DNA from: Lyophyllum atratum
Lineage: Eukaryota; Basidiomycota; Agaricomycetes; Agaricales; Lyophyllaceae
Assembly: GCA_014905825.1 (NCBI GenBank)
Contig: JACGCN010000001.1
Coordinates: 3,100,001-3,164,000 of the forward strand
Length of the DNA stretch: 64,000 bases
Reading direction: 5' to 3'
Of the stretch, positions 55,650 to 64,000 are shown one piece after another. How positions within the stretch are numbered: the stretch's first letter is position 1; each line of letters begins with the position of its first letter. Under the pieces are notes generated by a model, which saw nothing but the letters and a program-made list of their open reading frames with translations, had not been told where the DNA came from and searched no databases. Made by a program: the position numbers and the translations under genes.

Positions 55650-57290
55650 CCCTCAGTCCCAACAGTCCGTGACACCTGGAACAACGGCCCCACCAATCCA
55701 AGCTGCACAATCGCATATCTACATACACGCCACGTCATCAACGACAACTTCAAATGCAAAATAGACAACGGATGGGTAGTCACGCAGAAGCCAATGCAAT
55801 CAACAAAAAGGCGAAATACAAGAGATTGAACAGGACCGTCATGGCCTCGTTTCAGCCTAGTACGACGAGCACGCCGTACATCCAGTACAGGATCTGCGCA
55901 ATGCTGGCGACAGTGCTGCGCTTCGCCTCAACGTAGTAGGCGTCTGCGTCCCGCCGGAACTTGTTCGTGAGTTCGAGGGTCTTCGTCACTGTGAACACGA
56001 CGAGGGTCGCAGGGAAGTCAAAGTCGTCCGTGGAGAGCACGTCGCTTGGCTCGGAGGGGAGGGTGTATTCGAGGGAGGAGTCGACTGAGGAGATTTTGGA
56101 GTACAGAGGGACGAGTTCGAGGGTCTGAAATCATATTTAGAACTGAAATTGTACATTGAGATGCAAAACGGTGATGACGAATCTCATCTTTCGCCTTCTT
56201 AGAGGCGGAATCAATGTCATCTTCAGGTTTCCATACGCGGGGAACACCCTGGTCGTCATAGCGGAACCGTTCCTCAAAGTGTGCACGCAGCTTCCCGAGG
56301 ATGACAGGGTCCGCCGCCGTCTGTTCTTCGATCTTGGCACGCAGGGCGAGCCAGGAACGTTTCCGGAGAGATGCGAGTGATGTGACGCTCTCTTCTTCCG
56401 CGCAGTTGAAGCCTGCAGATAATGTTGATGAACATCTATTACCACTGGACGCGTAGAGATTTTACTAATGGCTTTAGCAGAGTAGGTCGCCTCGGCTCTC
56501 TCCAGTGTCTCCTTGAACGTCCGCAGAATGCGATCCCACATGTCGGTATTAGCCTTGTTAAGTGCTAGCTCGATAGGTTCTGTGATAACTTTCTTGAAGT
56601 TTTTCTGTTCGCAACCGGCACGTCAACTTTCTTCCATCAAAGGGCTTCATCAACCAACACTCACCTCAATAAGATTAAGCATCTTCTTTGTCTCGTCCTC
56701 CCTGCACCGATCAGCCACAGCCCGGACCTCCTCCTTCAACGACTCCAGCTCGTCCTCCCACGCCCAGTCCGTACCCTCCACCAACGCCTCCTGCGCCGTA
56801 GCAGAAAAGGTGTCCACGCAGCGCCCCTGCGCCTTATACACAACGTCGGCGAAGTTGTATGACTCCCCACGCAGACCCTCGAGCATCTCCTTCTTGAATG
56901 TGACGAGACAGGTCTTGTGCAGGTTCTTAAGCTGTCTGAGGAAGAGAGGGGAAAGTGTGGAATCCAACGAGGCCAGAAGGTCGGCGCGCTTACGGCCGTA
57001 CAGGCCTTTGTGATAACGCGGCGCGTCCCGATCATACCGAGCTTTGGAATTCAAAGAATACTGTCAAGACGCGCTAACATATCAGGAGGGGATACTCACT
57101 TAGAGCATCAGTTCTCCAATTCCTCATAAGAGCTCCAAGACCCTTAACCACTCGTCCAGATTCCACTGGCCGTTTCTGGGATTTTGCCTGCTCATTGAAC
57201 TCGGATAATGCCACCGCCGAGATTTGCAGGAGAGGAAGGCGATGTTTCATAAGTTGGTCGATGGGGTTCGAAAATACACCTGTGAGCACA
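55650..57290 (-). pseudogene. SEY1: Broken, 5'-truncated SEY1 (atlastin-like GTPase) copy
   Basis: The helical C-terminal half of Sey1, an ER-fusion GTPase, is recognisable: [124 protein letters not shown] [18 protein letters not shown] and [11 protein letters not shown]. The N-terminal GTPase domain (P-loop and switch regions) is absent upstream of 57290. A TGA replaces the expected Trp codon right after VVLG (about 55850), one intron donor near 56190 is missing, and similarity stops at about 55650, next to the hAT fragment. It cannot make a working Sey1; a full copy is expected elsewhere in the genome. Confidence 0.8.
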
Positions 57291-58036
57291 AGGGATCGTT
57301 AGTAAGGATGAGATGACTTGAATCAGAAAGGAACTGGAAGTAAAACTTACCGGCGATGGTCCTGCGCACGTGGCGGCAGGCAGACAGCAAGGAGGCAGTG
57401 GGCTAAGCGCGTTCGACATGGCATCCGTAGCCTGGCCTTGGTTCCGAGCCAGCGTCAGCCACGAAAGGTAGACTCTCGCGGGGATATGATCGTCGATGGC
57501 TAATGGTTTGATCGCTTACTCTGAAAGAGCGTGCCGGCGGCCAGTTTCACAGAGGAGCAGAGTCAGATGGACTGCACAGTACAGTTGATGAGCATTAAAA
57601 AAAATGGGAAAGAAGTGGTTATGTACCTGGAATTGCACGGCAGCTGCGAGAGGTGCCTGGGGGCGCACTCGTACGAAGAGCTAGGACGGTCCAACCCAGT
57701 AAGCTTCGTCACCCCATGTCCCGCAAACGCAAAGAGTAGGTACCGAAGCTACTTAGTTGGTGGTCGCTCAAGCGTGACTTCGTCGCTGGTGCTACGCATA
57801 TGAAAAATAGGAGTGGGCCAACCCAGTCCAAAGTGACATAGATGGTGGTCAAAGTGTGACTTCGTGGCATTCGTGCGTGGTACCAATCAATAAACTTGCT
57901 TACTGATAACCAGTGCTAAGGGGGTCTTACCGGCGTATTTAACCCATCATACAGCCTGATATATTCAAGTGACTGTTGCAACTATCCTATCATACAAACA
58001 CACAAGGAGAAAAATGTAGTCCATAAGAAGTATTGT
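57291..58036. other. Decayed region with short imperfect repeats
   Basis: No gene supported. The 10-mer ccaacccagt occurs at 57691-57700 and 57818-57827, and gtgacttcgt at 57774-57783 and 57856-57865, suggesting scrambled or eroded repeats. It covers the missing 5' part of the SEY1 relic. Confidence 0.4.
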
Positions 58037-59481
58037 CTAGTCAATATTGCCAACAAGGCCGCCCCTGCCTCTCCTGATCCTTTCCTCCAAACCTCCTGAA
58101 CCTCCAAAGACTTTCTTTTGTTCTTGGCTCAAGAAGCCACCCATACCTTTCGACTTCGCTCGCGCCGCTTCATCAGCTGCAAGTTCCACTTTCTCCCTTT
58201 CCAACATCACCGCTAGTCTCTTTTGGCGTTCTGCAGACATGGCAGTTGCATTGGAGGCCATAGCCGCCAGTCGCGCAGCACGCTCGTCAGCGGCCGTTGT
58301 CGCATCTTTTGGTCGTTCGTAATTAGGCCGGCGTGGTGGACTGGGGCTGCGCCGGGTGCGCTTCGGCGGCGGGCTGCGTTGACGTCTGTCATAATGTGGG
58401 CTCTGACTACGTTGCCGTTTGCCATGATCTGCTGCATAACGAGAGGTGTTGGAGGGCCCATCCCTGCCGTTATCGTCGGATTCATCCGATCTGGGCCATA
58501 CAGCAGGCCGTTCTTCCGACCTACGCCGGAAATCCCTGGGAGAATCCTGGATGTAGTGGCGGCGGCGGCTGAAATCGGGGCTACGACTATATCTACGATT
58601 CCGTGGTGACGGATGGTCATAATGAGTATGCCGACCAGAATCACGGCGAGAGCGTGAAACAGGGGTAGGTGACCTCGAACGATGACCAGGGGGACTAGGG
58701 CTGCGTCGATGATGACTGTGGCGGTCTCGAGATGGGGAGCGTTGATACTCTATCCTTTGAGCATCCGGACTTTGGGAGTCTCGGCTTCGGTGCTTGCGCT
58801 CGTGCTTTAGTCTTTTACGCTCTTCCTTCTCTCGCTTTTTTTCTTCTTTGCTCTTCTTAGGTTTGATGCCATTGCGATCCTGCATTTCCCTGAGACGGAG
58901 GGGATTAGACATCAGTGCCTGAAGGGCAGCCTGCTCCTGTTGCTTGATAGCCAACAAAGGATCCTCCCGAATTTTGGCAGCAATGTCGCGGGCATTGTTG
59001 GCATTCTGCACGGCGATGAAGTTCTTGTGAGAGGCACCAACCTAGCAGAAAGCATTAAACAGGGCGCTATCTCGCGAAACGATTCATTACGCACTTTGGC
59101 ATTCTCATCAGCCGTCAAAATCTTATCTACCCGTTTCTTTCCTAAAAGATAGTCCTCCAAGTCGTTCGGATTCTGACTGGTTCCGGTGGCGGGAGTAGCG
59201 TACATCCATTCCAGCTTTTCCGTTCTCTTCTTCCCAGTTTGTTCTTCCTGAAGACGTTGTAGCTCTTGTAGTTGGCGCTCCTCTTCCTTTTCCTTTCGGA
59301 GCTGGTCGAGCTTCTTTTTCTCTTCGAGCTAATGTTTTCGGAAGGTCAGAGTGTGAGTGTGTCTGTCTTCATCAAAGGCTGAACAACATACTGCTTTCTT
59401 TTCCTCAAGCCATACCCGCTCCTGATTCTTCAACAGGAGCGGATGCCACGACTTCTTCATATTAAGGTCACCGCCACCCAT
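58037..59481 (-). CDS. CWC25: Cwc25 pre-mRNA splicing factor
   Basis: Spliceosome factor needed for the first catalytic step. The N-terminus from ATG 59481 is typical: [20 protein letters not shown] followed by [10 protein letters not shown], a Gln/Glu-rich coiled segment, [33 protein letters not shown] and, after an intron, [20 protein letters not shown] with [19 protein letters not shown]. The rest is a long Arg/Ser/Pro-rich domain, larger than in yeast and like metazoan CWC25, ending [19 protein letters not shown]. Three exons. It diverges from the voltage-sensor-like gene with 308 bp between starts. Confidence 0.94.
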
Positions 59482-59789
59482 GTTTGCGAGCTTGTAGAGG
59501 TTGAGGACTTGAAAAAGTGGTGTGGTTGGTGCTCAGACTCGGAGTCGTTTTGGGCAAGACGCAAATGTGTTTGTGCAAGTTATGGTAGTCGCCTTGCGGT
59601 GACACGTGATCATGGTTAGTGCTAGTAGTACCAGTAGTACGCACTGCCGACAACTCGACGACAACTCAGAACTTCAAGCTTCAGGAGCTTCGAGGGCCAA
59701 CCTCTACCATTCGGTTTGACATACCGACCGACGACCACGACCTTCCTCTGTTTGCGAAGCGCTGAAGTCGCTCGTTGGGAGCAGAACGC
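59482..59789. promoter_or_regulatory. Divergent promoter, CWC25 / membrane protein
   Basis: About 308 bp between outward-facing starts. One CACGTG lies near 59600-59610 (gacacgtgatcatgg). No gene seen. Confidence 0.35.
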
Positions 59790-60700
59790 ATGTCTCGCTC
59801 AACACGAATTAACGATGAATACGGAGAATTGGATGCTTTGAATGGGGATTCTACTGGAGATCTTGAAGCTGGACGGTTCGCTGAAGGCATATTCCACCTC
59901 CACGTTATCTAACTTTGGAATTATATATCTATTTAGGCCCGGGAGGTCTATGTACGCCCTCACCCGTGGCGAGATTACCAGAGGTCTCGCCAATCGCTTT
60001 GTGCACTCACGAATCTACATATGTCTTTATCTTGGGATGGCGGCGCTTTCGATGACTACAGTCGTTCTAAGCCTCAAAGACGGTTGTCCTGGCCTTTCAT
60101 TTTTTATACTGGAAGTGATTGTCAACACGTCCATGATTATAGAAGTCGCTATACGATTTATTGCTTTCGGAAGGGTGCGTCTTCTCAGTCTATGTTATGC
60201 TGAGGTTTCATCAATGCTATCCCTCTTCAGCAATTTTGGAAATCCCCCTTCAACGTAATGGACCTTATCCTGACCGTTTTCTGCGCTTTGACGTTGTTGG
60301 TTATAACTTTTGCCAAATGCAGTGCTGGAAGCAAGGAGGAGGCAATCTTGGACACTCTGCTCCTCGTCACTCGTAACGTCCTGCAATTCGGTCGCTTGGC
60401 AGCTGTGATGAGACAGTAAGCACCGAAATTAAGAGTCGTGGGATCTCTAATTTCGGTTACCCTAGGTCTGGCCAGTCAATTTTCTCTCAACCGAAGCCCA
60501 TTGATATTTCAACTGCTCGGAGAGCTGGTTTCATGGACTTGGACATTGACAGCGATGACGATGACATCGACGACATCAACCGGTCGCTGGTACGCAACCC
60601 TGTGCTTTTCGACATACACGGCGTGGATCAAGAAAGAGAGGCGTTCACCGATGCGCCGCGAGCAGTGGACTCGGAAGAGACGTGGGCGAGGCTTAGTTGA
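59790..60700 (+). CDS. Small four-helix voltage-sensor-like membrane protein
   Basis: About 255 residues. After an acidic N-terminus (MSRSTRINDEYGELDALNGD) and an intron come four membrane helices: SRIYICLYLGMAALSMTTVV, FFILEVIVNTSMIIEVAIRF, VMDLILTVFCALTLLVITFA and LDTLLLVTRNVLQFGRLAAV. The second helix has two Glu and an Arg, the third starts with Asp and the fourth carries spaced Arg residues (R at the RN, GR and MR positions), the pattern of an S1-S4 voltage sensor. No pore helices follow; the C-terminus is acidic (DLDIDSDDDDIDDINRSLV). The Arg spacing differs from the RxxRxxR of known Hv1 channels. Function unknown; a proton channel or a voltage-responsive regulator is speculation. Three introns, all in frame. 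Confidence 0.7.
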
Positions 60701-61133
60701 TGTTGATATGCATTATTTAATATGGGACTATTCTCTAGCTTGACGTACACTCTATTAATGGATAAGGATGTAAGATAGACGTTAGAAGAAATTTCAGAGT
60801 GAGGTGGGCAGATGGATTCAGGACATAATATATAGTATTACTACCGCCGAAACCAGGGGCGCCAAGCGAGGTTTTGTTTGTGCGCAAGTTATTGCATCCA
60901 TCTCTCGCGTTTCTATGAGGGAATTTTTTCTCTCATGGACCATGTGCAATGAGGAGCCAGGTTGCCCTGGCTAGTCATTAGTCGTCTGAGTTGCTAGTCG
61001 CCCTGCCCAGCCTGCCCCAGCTTTACCAGTTATCACTGCTACTCGTCGCCAGCACCAGCGCTCACAAACCTTGTACTGATCTGCTGTACAAACTGTATCA
61101 TCTCTGCCACCATTCGTCGCTCCTTATCTCACC
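60701..61133. other. Intergenic gap
   Basis: About 433 bp before the next start. The last 100 bp are rich in C and T, as in many fungal promoters. No gene recognised. Confidence 0.45.
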
Positions 61134-63588
61134 ATGTCTTCCACTTTCCCTTCCGACTCTCCCAGTTCACGAACCTGGTGGTCCCTTGCTCCGAAGCAGC
61201 CCCACCTCGCGGTCCAGGATCTCCGCAGGCCATACTCTTCCGACAAATCATCACGTCCCAGCGGATTCTCCATTGCTGCTGCATTAGGCTTTAAATCTAA
61301 AAAGCACCCCGCTCTGGCGATACAAGACCCACAATTCCCAAGTTCACGATCCCCCCTACCAGCTGCAGCCACCATCGATACCAATTTCACCAACAGACCG
61401 CCTTCCAAGTCTGTCTCATCAACACGGTCGCGAGTTGACTCATCTGGACCGCAGACACCACTCGAAGTTCAACGACATAGTCGCCAGTCACTATTGACCC
61501 TCTCTGACACCGACCCTTTCGCTGTCCGCGCACGGTCATCTGCTCCTCACACTCCTTCTGATCCGAACCGCCTCTCGGCTTACTCTAACTCCTCCATCCC
61601 CGACTTCATGACAAAGAGTGCAGAGCCAATCCTCAACCGAGTCTCGTATGCCTCTTCCTCCTCGCATTCGAACTTCCATGAACCTTCTTCCCTCATCCAA
61701 TCTCCCCAAGATGTACAACTCTACGCATCTCCCAAGCAGCCGAAAACGAAGTCAGTAATTTCCTAACAAGTGTTTCGTTTGCTGACTCCTTATCAGGAAA
61801 TCGCTGGGAAGCCTGCATAGGAAACAATCATTGGCTGCTGTGGACCAATCGCTTGGATCAGCCTGGGAGACGCTAACGCTTGCCAACAACTCCGTCGCGT
61901 CTAAATCCGGTTCTTCAACCACATTAACGGACAAGAACCGGTTCAGCCAGCCCGAGGTGGTTCCTACCTCTCGCCCTCCGATGCGCGCGAGAGGAATGAC
62001 GGATTCAGGGGTGGTTCACCGATCAGGTTTTCTTTCCAGCGACGCCGCGCCCCCATCAACATCTTCCACACAGCAGTCCTCCACTCCTATGTCTTCTCCA
62101 CGTGTCATAATTCGACAACCATCGGTTTCTCGAATTGGACTACCACCAAGCGCACCTCCCAGACATGAACTACCACCACCACCAACTCTAAATCATAAAG
62201 CCAAAGAAGATGATCCTGAAGTAGTAGTTCCACTATATAGAGGTTCTGCATCCTCATCTAGCCTATCATTTGCATCATCGGTGTCATCAAACAGGGAGGT
62301 TCTATATAGTCAAACATATAGTCCTCGGCAAAAGGAGAGGAAACCCTTAGAGCGATCGATATCCAGTAAGATGGAGATAGAGGGATTTCACGATATGACT
62401 TCTGGACCACCGCAGCTCTCCTCGACATCGCGTACTCTCAAGAAGGCGCTCTCTCATCAATCTCTAGGAAGACGTGCTCATTCCTCCAGCGGCCACGCCC
62501 CTATCACCCCACCCGAGCCACCCATGCCTCTGAAGGCACCTCGAAAGCAACGATCGTTTCATCAGCCGAAGGTTCCAATGCCTGCCGTACCCTCTTCTCT
62601 GCAGTGCACCAATTCCACTAGGTCGCAGGCATCCGCTACACCGACTGAGTCTCGCCCCATTGTCGAACAAAGGAGAGGTAGTGCCGGCGGAATAACAATC
62701 CCCGGAAGAAAGCGTCTTTTCTCTGGATCAAGCAATCGACGGCCATCTACCTCTCAATGCATTTTCCCTGATGATGATAGCAGATCCGTCTTCAGTGTGC
62801 GCTCCGACCCCGATAAAAGCGCAGGAACTTCATTCTTCAAATCTATGGGACAGCCCTTGTCACCCACTGCTTCCACATCGTTCTGGGACGAACCTTCCCA
62901 TGAACCGCCAACCAGTCTTCAGTCGATGGGACACGAATATACACCTCAACAGATCTTGTCACCTGCAGAGATGGCGAAGTTGGAAGCGAGTGTGGAAGAA
63001 TCAAGCATTCATGGCCGGGCAAGAGGTCTTTCTATCCTTTCGACTTCAACCATGGTAACATTGGATGGAGATGACGAGTATATTTCAGGAGGCGGACCTT
63101 CTCCAGTGTCCACCGACTCGATCAGAGAGACTGCGCATGGGTTGATGGCCAGAAGTAATTCCCTTATGCACAGGGGACTTGCGGTTCCTCCTCGGCTCTC
63201 CCTCCGACCCTCGACCTCCCAAGCTAGCATGACAGTGCCATTGATCCCGGATCCCAGGGCACCCAGATCGACACCAACAACAGCATCCGTTACTAGCCTC
63301 CCCCCTCCTCCTCGGCGATCGCGACCACGGCCTGCATTTATCCCGGACGAGCCACCGACTATCACTCCACTTCCACCGCCTCCAGGACGAAAATATATTC
63401 GCCCAAAGATCTCAGTTGAGAAGGCGCTCCACCGTCGATCTATCATGAGGAAACCCTCCTTCCTAGACATCGACGACGATACGGACGATAAAGATACAGA
63501 CGTGGACAGTTCAGAAACGCCGCCTAGCGGTAGCTTCTTGGATCTCGCTCGGGAGTCTTTTGACACTGTGAGGAGTATCAGCGAATAA
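61134..63588 (+). CDS. Large Ser/Pro-rich disordered protein, unrecognised
   Basis: Two exons give about 800 residues, interrupted by one intron near 61755-61795. The protein is almost entirely Ser, Pro, Thr, Arg and Gln, without a recognisable fold. Repeated proline-rich runs (PPSAPPRHELPPPP; LPPPPGRKYIRPK) could bind SH3 or profilin-type partners. Short motifs that look constrained are HLAVQDLRRPYSSDK, LHRKQSLAAVDQSLGSAWET, TSFFKSMGQPLSPTASTSFW, ILSPAEMAKLEASVEESS and the end FLDLARESFDTVRSISE. A cytoskeletal or polarity scaffold would fit this composition, but nothing in the sequence proves it. The reading frame is long and clean. Confidence 0.7.
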
Positions 63589-63886
63589 GGTCTTGGACGC
63601 ACTCCCCTGTTATTATTGTTATTTCATATATCTTTAACCCTCATTATTCGTGTTCATTCGCCACCGTCAAATAACTTTCCGTACACCTGTGTTAATAGTC
63701 CACACTATCCCCCCTATTCATTCTTTCACGCATACCACTTTTCTCTTACATACCAATCATTGATTAGCCTCACCAATTGCCTGGCGATGACCCCATGCCA
63801 ATCAGACTTACTAACTTGTGTAGAATTTGGGACAGTCCAATGGAAGAGAAAAATTACATGTAAATCCAGTAAATGAGAAACCTATC

Positions 63887-64000
63887 CTAATCCGTCTCGT
63901 CGGTATGATATCCAGCGCGTCTCATGGCACCGAGACGGTGTCGGGCAGCACCAAGGTCTTTCTCCAGCTTCAATATCTCAACTTGTTGCTCCATCTCGCG
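63887..64000 (-). CDS. SLA2: C-terminal end of a Sla2/End4-like protein
   Basis: The last 37 or so codons of a gene entering from the right. The reading EILKLEKDLGAARHRLGAMR followed by RAGYHTDETD resembles the extreme C-terminus after the I/LWEQ actin-binding domain of Sla2/Hip1R proteins, which link clathrin coats to actin. Only the tail is present, so the call is moderate. Confidence 0.65.
   Translation of the reverse strand, partial: REMEQQVEILKLEKDLGAARHRLGAMRRAGYHTDETD

Noticed and set aside
59790..60700. Canonical Hv1 proton channel
   Set aside because: The fourth helix lacks the RxxRxxR spacing, so only a voltage-sensor-like label is justified.
1..64000. tRNA, rRNA and CRISPR features
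   Set aside because: No B-box-like GGTTCGAATCC element in a cloverleaf context, no rRNA-like sequence and no regularly spaced repeats were found by eye.

Overview
The window looks like nuclear DNA of a filamentous basidiomycete, most likely a mushroom-forming Agaricomycete. The evidence is dense protein-coding genes on both strands, very frequent GT-AG introns of about 48-65 nt, and a eukaryotic fungal gene set (PacC/Rim101, Sey1, Ayr1, Taf1, Dmc1, Sed5, Cwc25). No prokaryotic operons, CRISPR arrays, rRNA or convincing tRNA genes were seen. All homology calls are from recognition of motifs by eye; no database was searched.

Layout. 0-5 kb: the 3' end of an unrecognised gene, then a multi-exon gene for a Crypton-type tyrosine recombinase (NDC10_II core plus GCR1_C domain). 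4.8-17 kb: an ankyrin/CCCH zinc-finger protein, glycerol-3-phosphate dehydrogenase, the t-SNARE Sed5, a Nop6-like RRM protein, an unrecognised disordered protein, a microsomal glutathione S-transferase and the ribosome assembly factor Rrb1. 16.8-25 kb: a PA28-gamma-type proteasome activator whose activation-loop segment is split over three micro-exons, TAF1, PacC/Rim101 and a myosin regulatory light chain. 25-33.6 kb: an Ayr1-like reductase, a GPI-type PLC-like protein, Utp11, a FAR1/WRKY-GCM-like zinc-finger protein and an Lsb5-like VHS/GAT protein. 33.8-43 kb: mitochondrial seryl-tRNA synthetase, an RFC small subunit, the Fe-S scaffold ATPase Cfd1, an RRM-like unknown and a lipase. Several of these carry apparent one-base frame breaks. 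43.6-55 kb: a multi-RRM RNA-binding protein, Rpb6, an Hst3/4-type sirtuin, RNase T2 and the meiotic recombinase Dmc1. 55-58 kb: a decayed region with an hAT transposase tail joined to a broken SEY1 copy. 58-64 kb: Cwc25, a four-helix voltage-sensor-like membrane protein, a large Ser/Pro-rich disordered protein and the C-terminal end of a Sla2-like protein.

Most genes are single-copy housekeeping functions: ribosome biogenesis (Nop6, Rrb1, Utp11), transcription (Taf1, Rpb6), replication and recombination (RFC, Dmc1, sirtuin), trafficking (Sed5, Lsb5, Sla2) and splicing (Cwc25). Several divergent pairs share promoters of 120-375 bp. The accessory features are the Crypton-type gene, the hAT/SEY1 relic and the cluster of frame breaks between about 33 and 42.5 kb. 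I found no convincing new multi-gene system. The best leads are the micro-exon PA28-gamma gene, the Crypton-type recombinase, the frame-break cluster and the standalone voltage-sensor-like protein.
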